From positions 1 to 46,278 of the forward strand of contig CACWIW010000012.1 of the NCBI GenBank assembly GCA_902761035.1: 46,278 nt of DNA, read 5' to 3'. Shown here piece after piece: positions 16,272 to 25,300 of this stretch. The stretch is from an uncultured bacterium (GTDB taxonomy: Bacteria > Verrucomicrobiota > Kiritimatiellia > RFP12 > UBA1067). The translations under genes and the position numbers were made by a program. Under the pieces are notes generated by a model. The model searched no databases. It was not told the DNA's origin and saw only the letters and a program-made list of their open reading frames with translations. Within the stretch, counting starts at the first letter, position 1; the number at the start of each line of letters is the position of its first letter.

Positions 16272-16291
16272 AGAGTGTAAAATGTAAAATG
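16272..16291 (+). repeat. GTGTAAAATG repeat
   Basis: AGAGTGTAAAATGTAAAATG: a short AT-rich direct repeat of the same style as the longer block at 36613-36665. No function is evident. Confidence 0.5.
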
Positions 16292-16386
16292 GGCATCTCG
16301 TGAGGGTGCCTGAACTTTGCAAATTACACTTGAACGGCCAGAACCTCGGAACAACGGTAGGGTTACGCATCCCGCGTGACCGAAAT

Positions 16387-16420
16387 GGTAGGGCGCGCTC
16401 GCCGAGCGCGCCGCCCTGCC
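16387..16420. repeat. REP-like hairpin in the leader of the 849-aa surface protein gene
   Basis: GGCGCGCTC (16392-16400) and GAGCGCGCC (16404-16412) form a 9-bp stem with a 3-base loop. Outer GGTAGGG and CCCTGCC can extend it with one wobble pair and a bulged G. The shape is typical of REP-type elements. Confidence 0.7.
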
Positions 16421-16530
16421 AGAGCCGAGGAGCTGGGCAAGCCCGAAAGGCCCCCAGCAACGTACGCAACAGCGTATTGTCGCTTCAAGGAAAACTTCGC
16501 CAAAGTAAGAGTAAGCGAGATACGAAGTTG

Positions 16531-16557
16531 CGCTACGTGGGCAAGTCCCACGTGGCG
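16531..16557 (+). repeat. 11-bp hairpin 140 bases upstream of the 849-aa surface protein gene
   Basis: CGCTACGTGGG (16531-16541) and CCCACGTGGCG (16547-16557) pair over 11 positions with one wobble and loop CAAGT. It has no T-tract, so it is not a usual terminator. It could be a repeat element or part of a 5' leader. Confidence 0.55.
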
Positions 16558-16696
16558 TGTCTTCTGATCATGTTTACTCGCGGGCGTTTGGCGATGCCTT
16601 CCTTGAGACGTGAGAATGTAAGGCACGCCACTCTCATTTTCTGTGCCGAGGGTGTCGGACCTTGGTAAAGGAATGGCGCAGAAGAATGAAGAGAAC

Positions 16697-19246
16697 ATGA
16701 ATAAACTTCGCAGTTGGATTTTGTTGGGACTGGCGCTTGCGGGCTTCAATGCCTTTGCCATATCGGCGCCGAGCATTACGTCCTGTTCACGAACATCCTC
16801 TACGTCCGTGAGCTTGTCGTGGACGTCGGTGAGCGGTGCCTCGTACTATGTCGTGAGGCGCAGCTACACATCTTCGGTGGGATCCTCGTCGAGCATTGCC
16901 ACCCCATCTGGAACTTCCTATACCGACAGCCAGGCGGGAGTCGATACATGCTACTACTGGGTCGAGGCATGGGATAGCTCCGGCGCGAGCGCGCGCAGCG
17001 GCATGGCCACGGCCTCTAGCGGCAGTGGCGGCGGGTCGTCGGGCGGGGCGTTTTCGATCAACGCCTCGGACGGCACTTCGACCGAGGGTGTCATCATCAC
17101 CTGGAGTGCGCAGAGCGGGGCGACGGGCTACCGCGTGGTTCGCGGAAACAGTTCCAACATGGACAACGCAAGCATTCTGGTCGAGACGGTCACGGGTACA
17201 ACCTATACCGATACGACCGCAACGGCCGGCACAACCTACTACTACTGGATCGTCGCAAAGAAGTCGTCGGGATACGTGACGAGTTCGTACAACACCGGCT
17301 ATCGCGCGAGTTCTTCGTCGGGCGGCAGCGGATCAGGTTCGGGTAGTGGCTCGGGGTCTGGTAGTGGTTCTTCCTACTCATATACGGTGAAGTTCAACGC
17401 GAACGGCGGTACGGGCTCGATGGCGGACGAGGGCTTCGTGTATGGTACGCCGAAGGCGCTCACAATCTGCACCTTCACGCGCACTGGTTACACGTTCGTC
17501 GGCTGGGCGAAGAGCTCCTCGGCAACCACATCAACATACGACGACGGCGAGGAGGTCAGCAACCTCACCACGACCTCTGGCGGAACGGTCAATCTCTACG
17601 CGGTGTGGCAGGCGAACGCCTACACTGTCAAGTTCAACAAGAACGGCGGCACGGGGACGATGGCGAACGAGACGTTCACCTACGGCGTCGCCAAGGCGCT
17701 CACGGCGAATGCGTTCCAGCGCGTGAACTACAGGTTTATAGGATGGTCCACGTCGGCCAGCGCGACAACGGCCACTTACACCGACAAGCAGAGCGTCAGT
17801 AACCTCACGGGAACGCCGGACGGCACGGTGAATCTCTACGCAGTGTGGAAACTAGTTCTTGAGGTCACATCGGTCACGGCCCGTCAGCGTTATCCGTGGA
17901 ACGGCCTTGTCGATATCGACGTGACCTTCGCAGCGAGCGGACTGAGCACCGTCTCGTTCGAGGTGAAGGACACTGCGGGCAACACGAACCTCAACGCGCA
18001 GACGATCTATGTGGGCAATCCGGAGCAGAACAACCGCACGCTGGAGGTCCAGCCCGGCACGCATCGGTTCGTATGGGATGCTGCCACCGATCTGGGTACT
18101 GTCACGATTCCCTCCTTCGCCGTCACCGTGAAGGTGGTGGAGAAGAACTTCCAGGTGAACGTCACGGGCGGCACGGGCTCCGGGTCATTCGTGCAGGGTA
18201 AGTCCGTCACGATTGCCGCGTCGGCCAAGACGGGCTATACCTTCGCAAGCTGGTCTGGTGCGGCGGCGGATACGGGTATCTTGGCGAGCGCGACTTCCGC
18301 GAGCACGACACTCACCATCCCGTCGCGCGACGTGGCGTACGAGGCCACCTACACGCCCAACACCTACACGGTGAAGTTCAACGCCAACGGCGGCAGCGGT
18401 TCGATGCCGGTCGAGAGTTTCACCTACGATGTCTCGAAGGCGCTCACCGCAAATGCGTTCACACGTCCTGGTTTTACCTTCAAGGGTTGGGCTGAAACTG
18501 CAACCGCAACCACTGCGAAATACACGAACGGGCAATCCGTGAAGAATCTGGCAACGGCTGGGACGAAGAATCTGTATGCCGTGTGGGATCCCCAAGGTGT
18601 GCAGCTTTGGGCGAATGGACCCTATTGGGCGAAAAACAATCTTGGCGCAACCACGCCGCAAGGAACGGGTTACTATTTCAGATGGGGAGATACTGTAGGT
18701 TATCAGCGTGTTGGCTCAAGCTGGAACTCATCTGACGGGTCTGTAACGGGTTTTTCCTTTGATAGCGCCGTGAGTTCATTTTCTGATGCGGCGACAGCGG
18801 CACTCGGGGCACCATGGAGGATGCCGACTTCGGCAGAGATTGCAGATCTTTGGAATAATACTTCATGGACACGAACGACATATAATAGTGTGCTTGGACT
18901 AAAGTTTACTGGTAAAGGAGATTATTCCTCCAAGAGCATTTTTATTCCATTTGTCGGCTATGCTTCTGGGACTTCGTTAACAACGTGGGACAACAATTAC
19001 ACTACTTATGCCCCTTATTATGCAAAACCGAACGGTGCGACCAGAACGACAAGGGTCATGTGGAGTTCATCGACTAGTTCATCAAATTCCTATTATTTCT
19101 ATGAGACTGACGAATGGACGGATACATCTGATCCAAGGTACCCATACGATCCGACTGGCTATTGGTCGGCAAAACAAATTGGAGTAAAGACTAGTGCAAG
19201 GCAATATGGCTTGCAAATCCGTCCAGTCATAGGTTATGGCAATTAG
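16697..19246 (+). CDS. Secreted mosaic protein: Fn3, InlB-type repeats, FISUMP-like C-terminus
   Basis: An 849-residue exported protein of unknown binding target. A signal peptide ends near residue 21 ('GFNAFA'). Two fibronectin-type III-like domains follow (about 23-107 and 119-205), then a Gly-Ser linker (207-225). Next are two InlB/Listeria-Bacteroides repeats (229-385, 'YTVKFNANGGTGSM...LYAVW'), a beta-rich segment, a divergent InlB-type repeat, a third InlB repeat (555-632), and a FISUMP-like domain (634-848) with 'GVQLWANGPYWAKNNLGA' and 'PWRMPTSAEIADLW'. The same FISUMP-like opening starts the giant protein at 22354. The coding DNA becomes clearly AT-richer from about 18600, at the FISUMP module. 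ATG 16697 is chosen for the signal peptide. No sortase, PEP-CTERM or membrane anchor is visible. Adhesion or glycan binding is a guess. Confidence 0.85.
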   Translation: MNKLRSWILLGLALAGFNAFAISAPSITSCSRTSSTSVSLSWTSVSGASYYVVRRSYTSSVGSSSSIATPSGTSYTDSQAGVDTCYYWVEAWDSSGASARSGMATASSGSGGGSSGGAFSINASDGTSTEGVIITWSAQSGATGYRVVRGNSSNMDNASILVETVTGTTYTDTTATAGTTYYYWIVAKKSSGYVTSSYNTGYRASSSSGGSGSGSGSGSGSGSGSSYSYTVKFNANGGTGSMADEGFVYGTPKALTICTFTRTGYTFVGWAKSSSATTSTYDDGEEVSNLTTTSGGTVNLYAVWQANAYTVKFNKNGGTGTMANETFTYGVAKALTANAFQRVNYRFIGWSTSASATTATYTDKQSVSNLTGTPDGTVNLYAVWKLVLEVTSVTARQRYPWNGLVDIDVTFAASGLSTVSFEVKDTAGNTNLNAQTIYVGNPEQNNRTLEVQPGTHRFVWDAATDLGTVTIPSFAVTVKVVEKNFQVNVTGGTGSGSFVQGKSVTIAASAKTGYTFASWSGAAADTGILASATSASTTLTIPSRDVAYEATYTPNTYTVKFNANGGSGSMPVESFTYDVSKALTANAFTRPGFTFKGWAETATATTAKYTNGQSVKNLATAGTKNLYAVWDPQGVQLWANGPYWAKNNLGATTPQGTGYYFRWGDTVGYQRVGSSWNSSDGSVTGFSFDSAVSSFSDAATAALGAPWRMPTSAEIADLWNNTSWTRTTYNSVLGLKFTGKGDYSSKSIFIPFVGYASGTSLTTWDNNYTTYAPYYAKPNGATRTTRVMWSSSTSSSNSYYFYETDEWTDTSDPRYPYDPTGYWSAKQIGVKTSARQYGLQIRPVIGYGN

Positions 19247-19275
19247 TATGAAGGTTTTACCACAAAACAATCAGT

Positions 19276-19286
19276 TAGGAGGTAGT
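19276..19286 (+). promoter_or_regulatory. Shine-Dalgarno of the SIR2-like gene
   Basis: TAGGAGGT at 19276-19283 precedes ATG 19287. It argues for this start rather than the in-frame ATG at 19236, which overlaps the end of the surface protein gene. A 4-base gap follows the AGGAGG core, which is slightly short. Confidence 0.6.
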
Positions 19287-20354
19287 ATGGATAAATCATC
19301 TACGAAGAACAATTCCCAGCCGCGTCGCAAGGTTCTTTTTCTGGGGAATGGCATTCTGCGCGCTTTTGGCAACTGCGCAATGGGTTGTGGAGATCTTGAA
19401 AAACTGATCTACGATGTGTCTGGTGTTTCGTTGCCTGCTGGAATCGACAGACAAACTATCCCATTCCCGATGAGGATTACCGCGGCGTTTGCGAGTTCTG
19501 GTGATTGTCGGGAACGGATTGAGCGTGCGGTTAAATCTCTTGTACGTAAGCATGTAAAAGGAACTGATGTAACTAACGAGTTGTATTGCAACCAGGAGGT
19601 AGTCAAATTACGGTTCTTTAAAGATCTTATAGGCGCAGGTTTTACGGACATTATAACGACGAACTATAGTTACGAAATCGAGAAAGTCCTTGTTGGAAGA
19701 TGCCCAGATGCGGACAGTAAGAATCACTTGTATGAGGATTATATTTATCCCAAAAAGTGCGGAATAAGAGAACGCAAGTACAAGATATGGAAGTATTATC
19801 GTTTCCCTGGTATTGGAACGCGGATATGGCATGTCCATGGGGAGTATTTGAAGCCGCACAGCATCATATTTGATTATTATGACTATTGCTCGCTGCTAGC
19901 AAAGGTCAAGAATCCGAAAAAGCCGACATCTATGGAGAAGACAGAGGAATGCCTGTCTGACGGAAATAATCATCAAGAAAATAGCAACTGGATTCAGACT
20001 TTTGTTTGGGGTGATATTTACATTCTTGGATTTAGCGCATCTATAGAGGAGCCTTTGTTTTGGTGGGCTATGGCGCGAAAGAAACATAAACAGCCACAGG
20101 AAGGAAGGGTTTATTTTTATGAGCCAACATTTGCATTCAAGGGAAAAAACAGCCGGAAGAGGAATCAACGTCAGAAAGATGTGTTGGCGATGATGAAGGC
20201 CTTTGATGCCGAACACCGCAGTGTTGGCATGACTATATCAAAAGATTCGCAGTTCAAGGAATTTTACAAGCTGGCCTGTAAAGACATCATAGCAGAAGTA
20301 AAAGGATTGAAAGAGACAGGGGATTCAAGTAAGCGGAGTACAAAGCGATCATGA
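19287..20354 (+). CDS. SIR2-like domain protein
   Basis: A 355-residue protein with the outline of the SIR2-like NAD-binding family. It has a glycine-containing first strand 'KVLFLGNG' (residues 15-22), 'DIITTNYSYEIEKV' with Thr124-Thr125-Asn126-Tyr127, equivalent to the family's TTNYD, and 'WHVHGE' with His184-Gly185, equivalent to the catalytic or NAD-contacting HG. A later segment, 'DIYILGFSASIEEPLFWW', fits the second nucleotide-contacting strand. SIR2-like proteins in accessory islands often deplete NAD in phage defence, but this is a stand-alone gene without a recognised partner. GC is well below the genome norm, so recent acquisition is likely. A hypothetical role in anti-phage defence is inference only. 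Confidence 0.72.
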   Translation: MDKSSTKNNSQPRRKVLFLGNGILRAFGNCAMGCGDLEKLIYDVSGVSLPAGIDRQTIPFPMRITAAFASSGDCRERIERAVKSLVRKHVKGTDVTNELYCNQEVVKLRFFKDLIGAGFTDIITTNYSYEIEKVLVGRCPDADSKNHLYEDYIYPKKCGIRERKYKIWKYYRFPGIGTRIWHVHGEYLKPHSIIFDYYDYCSLLAKVKNPKKPTSMEKTEECLSDGNNHQENSNWIQTFVWGDIYILGFSASIEEPLFWWAMARKKHKQPQEGRVYFYEPTFAFKGKNSRKRNQRQKDVLAMMKAFDAEHRSVGMTISKDSQFKEFYKLACKDIIAEVKGLKETGDSSKRSTKRS

Positions 20355-20397
20355 TGCCATCAGCCATAATGCCCCTTGTATTGTGGGATTCGGAACG

Positions 20398-20420
20398 GCT
20401 CCCCCGAATCCCTGCGGGGC
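20398..20420. repeat. REP-like element at the 3' end of the RAYT gene
   Basis: GGCTCCCCCGAATCCCTGCGGGG matches, with small changes, the GCCCCCGAACCCCTGCGGGG part of the palindromes inside the RAYT gene. It touches the RAYT stop codon. REP elements commonly flank RAYT genes. Confidence 0.65.
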
Positions 20421-21583
20421 TATGCCATTTCTGCTGCCTTGGAGCAGAGGGCGGCGGCGAGGCTATTCATGATGTTGCAGCGCGCGCGCAGATTCTCGCG
20501 GGAATCGGGCGTGCCTTGCGGAAAGCCGCTCAAGATCAGCAGGCGGTCGGCGGCGAGTTCGCGGGAATCTTCGGCCGAAGGATCGTAGCGCGGCGGCAGG
20601 GAGAATGGCACGGTCTTGATGAAGCGGGCCTGCGGCTCGGCCTTGAGGCGGCGCAGAAGCTCCTTTTCGCCGGGCGAGATGAAGCCGCTTACGGGCACGA
20701 GGCCGCGCACGGCGCGCTCCATGATGCTATCGATTTCGGCGGCGTGTTCTTCGGCTGTCTTGCGCATGGTGAGGCGCACATGGTGGAGGAAGGGCGAGGC
20801 AAGGAGCGTGAGATTGCCCATGGCATCCCAGCGCCGGGCGGGATCAAGCACCGGATGGCGGATGTTGGCGAATCGGATGAAACGATCGGGATGGCGCGCC
20901 TTCCACAGCGCCCGCGCGGGATTGAGCCGGATGTAGCGGCGAATGGCCTTGAGCTGCCGCGCATCGAAGGAAAGCTCGATGAAGCAGCGGCGGTTCCAGC
21001 GCGGCCCCTGCGGGGCGCTTCGCGGGGAAGGGACGGGGGCTTGCAGCCCCCGAACCCCTGCGGGGTGGGATTGCTTTGCCACTGCGCCCCTGAACCCCTG
21101 CTGGGTGGGGGCTTCCTGCTGGAGCGGCAGCACGGCGTGATTGCCCACGATGAGCTGGCCGAAATTCTGGCGGGCGAGGGTGATTGCTTTGGAGAGGGCG
21201 GCATCGGCTTCCAGGGGTTCGGGGGCGGAGCCCCCGTCCGTTCCCCGCTCCAGCGCCCAAAGGATTTCTGCCGCATCCATCAGCCGGTGCGTGGCCCACA
21301 ATGGGCTGAAGGTGGGATCCTGCGAATAATCCACAATCAGCAGGAAATGCACATGATCGGGCATGATCACGAAATCGGAAATGGTGGCGCATGGGAAGCA
21401 GCGATGCATTGCCACCAGCAGCGCTTTCACAATCTCGCCGCAGGGCAGCAGCGCCGGGCGCGAGCGCTCATCAACGAGCCGCGAAAGGCCCCCCTGCGGG
21501 GCGGGATTGGCCTTGGGATGCCTCTCAATGGCTATTGTGATGAAGAAGAACTGCCGGCCGGCATGATGGAATTGCATTTTCAT
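20420..21583 (-). CDS. REP-associated tyrosine transposase (RAYT, Y1/IS200-like HUH)
   Basis: A 387-residue Y1-type HUH nuclease related to IS200/IS605 TnpA. RAYTs cleave and rejoin single-stranded REP elements and are usually single-copy domesticated genes. The HUH motif is His77 and His79 in 'FVIMPDHVHFLL'; the catalytic Tyr is probably Tyr217 in 'IRRYIRLNPARA'. The length is above the usual 150-320, due to a C-terminal extension and an inserted Pro/Gly-rich segment (about 157-195) encoded by REP-like palindromes. I chose ATG 21583 because GAGGAG lies 7 bases before it. The opposite strand is also open for 1.9 kb, but that frame has no recognisable protein. It sits between the SIR2-like gene and a toxin-antitoxin pair. 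Confidence 0.86.
   Translation of the reverse strand: MKMQFHHAGRQFFFITIAIERHPKANPAPQGGLSRLVDERSRPALLPCGEIVKALLVAMHRCFPCATISDFVIMPDHVHFLLIVDYSQDPTFSPLWATHRLMDAAEILWALERGTDGGSAPEPLEADAALSKAITLARQNFGQLIVGNHAVLPLQQEAPTQQGFRGAVAKQSHPAGVRGLQAPVPSPRSAPQGPRWNRRCFIELSFDARQLKAIRRYIRLNPARALWKARHPDRFIRFANIRHPVLDPARRWDAMGNLTLLASPFLHHVRLTMRKTAEEHAAEIDSIMERAVRGLVPVSGFISPGEKELLRRLKAEPQARFIKTVPFSLPPRYDPSAEDSRELAADRLLILSGFPQGTPDSRENLRARCNIMNSLAAALCSKAAEMA
21004..21099. repeat. REP-like palindromes within the RAYT gene, first block
   Basis: GGGGGCT (21035-21041) and AGCCCCC (21045-21051) form a hairpin, followed at once by ACCCC-TGC-GGGGT (21054-21066). Similar CCCCTGCGGGG palindromes lie at 21005-21015, and a degenerate ACCCCTGCTGGGT near 21094. 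All are read through in the RAYT frame. Confidence 0.8.
21212..21238. repeat. REP-like palindrome within the RAYT gene, inverted copy
   Basis: GGGGGC (21221-21226) and GCCCCC (21230-21235) around GGA, flanked by AGGGGTTC. On the minus strand this reads GGGGGCTCCGCCCCCGAACC, the same design as the block at 21035-21058 but in the opposite orientation. Confidence 0.8.
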
Positions 21584-21703
21584 GTGCAGGCTCCTCGGCT
21601 TCGAGCAATTCATGCTCTACGATGTTTCGGCGGGCATCCATGTCGCGGGCGCGGCGCTCAAGTTCGCGTATGTTGCTATCGGAGTGGAATGGAGCGGTTG
21701 TGG

Positions 21704-21982
21704 TCATTGGAACAGATCGCTGTGGGTACCGGTGCGGGTCAACTCAAGGATGAGGATATCCTCGTGAATCTGATAGATGAGAAGCCAGTCGGGAGCGATA
21801 TGGCATTCGCGGTGGTTGATCCAATTGCCGATAAGCGGATGGTCGTGGTTTTCAGCCGGCAGTTCCTCACCGTTGGCGAGCTTGCTGACGACGGCCTGAA
21901 GCTTCTCGACTGGCAGATGCCGTCTCAGCATCAACTTGTAGTCGCGCTTGAACGCGGATGTGTGACGGACGACATACTTCAT
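21704..21982 (-). CDS. yafQ: YafQ-family mRNA interferase toxin (RelE superfamily)
   Basis: A 92-residue ribosome-dependent mRNA endonuclease of the RelE/YafQ family that stops translation under stress. The active-site set is intact: His48 in 'HDHPLIGNW', His61 and Asp65 in 'RECHIAPDWLLIY', and His87 in 'RTGTHSDLF'. By eye these match His50, His63, Asp67 and His87 of E. coli YafQ. The start is ATG 21982 ('MKYVVRHTSAFKRDYK'), which overlaps the antitoxin stop by 4 bases. The toxin is downstream of its antitoxin on one transcript, the standard order. It appears functional. Confidence 0.94.
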   Translation of the reverse strand: MKYVVRHTSAFKRDYKLMLRRHLPVEKLQAVVSKLANGEELPAENHDHPLIGNWINHRECHIAPDWLLIYQIHEDILILELTRTGTHSDLFQ

Positions 21983-22248
21983 TTCGCCAGGTCCTTCCAC
22001 ATCTGCTCAAGGTCGGTGTACGAAGGATGGTTTGGATCATGTGCGATACGGTTGCCTTCTTCCATCGCCGCGATGGTCTCGGCATTCGGGACATGGGTTC
22101 CTTCGATGATGAAGGGGATGCGGTTTTCGCGGACTATCGTCTTGATGCACACGGTGATTACGGACGAAGCGGATAGTCCGACGTCGTTGCAGAACTCCAC
22201 GAACCGCTTCTTGGTGGGGGCGTCTAGTGAGAATGTCATGTTTGCCAT
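21979..22248 (-). CDS. RelB/DinJ-family antitoxin
   Basis: An 89-residue partner of the YafQ-type toxin. The first 45 residues form the ribbon-helix-helix DNA-binding part ('FSLDAPTKKRFVEFCNDVGLSASSVIT'-like), which represses its own promoter together with the toxin. The C-terminal half ('IAHDPNHPSYTDLEQMWKDLAK') is the toxin-wrapping tail. ATG 22248 has AAAGGAG 12 bases upstream, a long spacing; ATG 22239 ('MTFSLDAP') is an alternative start. The stop overlaps the toxin ATG. A TTGACA promoter lies upstream. Confidence 0.92.
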   Translation of the reverse strand: MANMTFSLDAPTKKRFVEFCNDVGLSASSVITVCIKTIVRENRIPFIIEGTHVPNAETIAAMEEGNRIAHDPNHPSYTDLEQMWKDLAK

Positions 22249-22284
22249 GGTATTTTTATGCTCCTTTGAGTTGAAAACACGTAT

Positions 22285-22314
22285 ATCTTACACTAAATTC
22301 ACTGGCCTTGTCAA
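22285..22314 (-). promoter_or_regulatory. Promoter of the DinJ/YafQ pair
   Basis: On the minus strand a consensus TTGACA (22314-22309), an 18-base spacer ending in TG, and TAAGAT (22290-22285). It lies against the start of the divergent giant surface protein gene. Confidence 0.7.
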
Positions 22315-22353
22315 GCGGGCTGCTTGAACTTGAAAAGAAAGGATTTGGAAAGG

Positions 22354-25300
22354 ATGAAAACGATGAATAAAAGAATGATGATGCTTGTGGCTGGGTTGGC
22401 CTGGGCGGGTGCCGCGTTGGCCGCGACGCACGAGGGCGTGCAGCTGTGGGAAAATGGGCCGCTGTGGGCGAAGACCAACATCGGCGCGAACTCGCCCACG
22501 GAGACGGGCTACTACTTCTGGTGGGGCGATACGCTCGGCTACAAGTGGCAGAACTCCAAATGGGTCGCAAGCGACAACTCGGTAAGCAACTTCAGCTTTA
22601 CCACGGCCAATTGCCCGACTCAAATTAAGACACTCGCGCAGTTGCAGTCAATGGGGGTGGTCGGCGATGACTGCAATCTGCTCCCTGCCTTCGACGCGGC
22701 GGCGCAACAATGGGGCGACGACTGGCGCGTGCCGAAGAAGTCGGAATACAAGAACCTGATGGAACTGTGTTCCTGGAGCTGGACGACCAATAACGGCGTT
22801 GTCGGCTATACTGTGACCGGCAAGGGACTCTATTCAGGCAACAGCGTGTTTTTCCCATTGGGAGGGTACGGGTCGACGACTAATCTTACAAGTGCTACCA
22901 CTACTATTTACATGTGGTCTGCAACAGCCGAGGGGAATACGAGTTATCGTCCTTGTTGGACGGCAACATCTATAGGTGGTACGTCAAACACGGGACGCAC
23001 CAATGGTTATCCAATTCGCCCCGTTAAATCCATGTCGGCGGCGAAGGCGGCTTCGGCGGTTGCGCTCGATACGCGCACGGGGACGCGCGTCGCGAAGACA
23101 ACGGAGTCCATCGCCTACGATACGGCCTGGGGTGGGGCGAGCTCGGGGACGCTCAAGGTCAACGGCACGGCGGTGTCGGGGCTTTCGAGCAAGGGCGCCT
23201 ACTCCTGGACGCCAGACTCGGAGCAGACGAACTACTGGGCGCTGACCTACACGGCGGGGACGGCCAACTACTCGGCCACGTTCAAGCATTCGGGGTACTA
23301 CGCCATCACCTACGCGGACACGAAGGGGGCGGCGAACTCGAACCCCGCGCAGTACAACATCGACAGCTCCATCACCTTCACCCCTCTGGCGAACGTGACA
23401 GGCTATGTGTTCAACGGCTGGAACCCCGCCAGCATCCCCGCCGGCGGCTTCGGCGCGAAGACGGTGACGGCCCAGTGGACGCCGAACACGTATTCCGTGA
23501 AGTTCAACAAGAACGGCGGCACGGGCACGATGGCGGACGAGTCGTTCACCTACGGCACGGCCAAGGCGCTGACGGCGAACGCCTTCACGCGCACGGGCTA
23601 CACGTTCAAGGGGTGGGCCACGACGAGCGGCGCGACGAGCGCGGCCTACACGAACGGACAGTCCGTCAGCAACCTCACGGCGACGGCCAACGGCACGGTC
23701 ACCCTCTTCGCCGTGTGGCAGGTGAACTCCTACTCCGTGAAGTTCAACGCGAACGGCGGCAGCGGCACCACGGCGCAACTCGCCTGCATCTACGGACAGA
23801 ACGCGACGCTCACGGCGAACGGCTTCACCCGCACGGGACATGCCTTCGTCGGGTGGATGACCTCGGCGAACGGAACGACGGTCGCCTACACGGACGGACA
23901 GTCGGTGCTGAACATGACCAACCAGATGAACGCGACGGTGAACCTCTACGCCAAGTGGACGGACAAGTGGTATGTAGATACGACGGGCGACGACGCGAAC
24001 CAGGGCGACAGCGCATCGCAGCCGTTCAAGACGATCCAACACGCGATCGACAAGTCGGTGCCCGGAATGACGGTCATCGTGGCCGACGGCACGTACGCGC
24101 CGATCAACTCGAACAACAAGGCGATCACCATCCAGTCGGTGAACGGCGCGGCGAATACGATCATCGACGGCGGATATCCGGCGGCGACGAATCGGTGCGT
24201 GTATGCGGGTGGAAATGAAGGCCAAACCAACACGGTGATTCGAGGGTTCACCATCCAGAATGGAAGTACTCTTGGACTTGCAGGCGGCAATAAAGGTGCT
24301 GGTGTTGCGGGCGGCACGCTCCATGACTGCGTTGTTAGATTGAACCATGGTGGTGGCTTGGGTGGTGGTGCTGTCTATTCAACGATGTATGATTGCGCCA
24401 TTTCCGACAATGACACGCTGGATGGTGGTGGCGGCGCGTTTAGAGCTCAGTTGATGAATTGCTTGCTCTCCAACAATAGCTGCGCGACAAATGGTGCGGG
24501 TGCCAACAACAGCGTGTTGGTCAACTGTATGGTGATCTCGAACCGTGCGGAGAAGTTGGGTGGCGGTGTGTTGCGTGGCGCTGTCACGAACTGCATACTT
24601 CAAGGCAATGTGGCGCTGGATCATGGAGGCGGCGCATACAGGGGGACCTTGTATGGTTGTATTGTCACCAACAATATCGCATACCAGTATGGTGGCGGGA
24701 TATACGGCGCAACAGCGACACAATGTGCCATCGCCGACAATCAGGCGTACCAAACGGGTGGAGGTACGTACAGCACAACATGCTACGATTCGGAAATAAT
24801 CGGTAACAGGGCAACGCAGGGCAGTGGCGGTGCATACGGTGGTACGGCCATAAATTGTGTGCTGGCATACAATGAATGTGGAACGCATGGAGGTGGTGCG
24901 GGCTGGTGTGAACTGCAGAACTGTCTCGTCTATGGTAACCTTGCGCCCACAGGGAAAGGTGGTGGTCTCTATAACGTAGTCGCTAGGAACAGTACCATCT
25001 ACGGTAACACGTGTTCTGACGGCGGTGGCGGGGCGAGTAGCGGCACGACAGGTGGTATGCCCAATGGAACGAACTTCAATTGCATCGTTTACGGGAACAC
25101 CGCTGGCAGTGGGAATGAAGTAGATGCAACTGTAGCCTGCTTCAACTGCTGCACCAACGATCCGCAGTTCATCCGCGCGGAGGCGGGGGATTTCCGCCTG
25201 CGGTACAACTCGCCGTGCATCGACGCGGGCAACAACGCGTATGTGACGAACACGGTGGACTTCGCGGGGAATGCGCGCATCGACAACAATACGGTCGATA

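Larger units (their letters stand above)
14977..16696. other. 1.7-kb repeat-rich non-coding region
   Basis: No convincing gene is seen on either strand; the short open frames have no recognisable content. The stretch holds several distinct repeat types: a triple GCGATCTTT direct repeat, a long inverted repeat, CCCTAATCGTAGG repeats, a 22-bp tandem repeat, GC-rich GGTGGGGCGAG repeats, a GTGTAAAATG repeat, and two strong hairpins ahead of the next gene. Local AT content is higher than in neighbouring genes except in the GC-rich repeat block. No tRNA or rRNA was recognised. Confidence 0.7.

Noticed and set aside
16300..16668. Possible 122-codon gene upstream of the 849-aa surface protein
   Set aside because: It runs through palindromic repeats, lacks a ribosome binding site and has no protein-like composition.
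20351..22327. Long plus-strand open frame of 658 codons over the RAYT and toxin genes
   Set aside because: It is antisense to three well-supported genes, has no recognisable domain and results from GC-rich codon structure.
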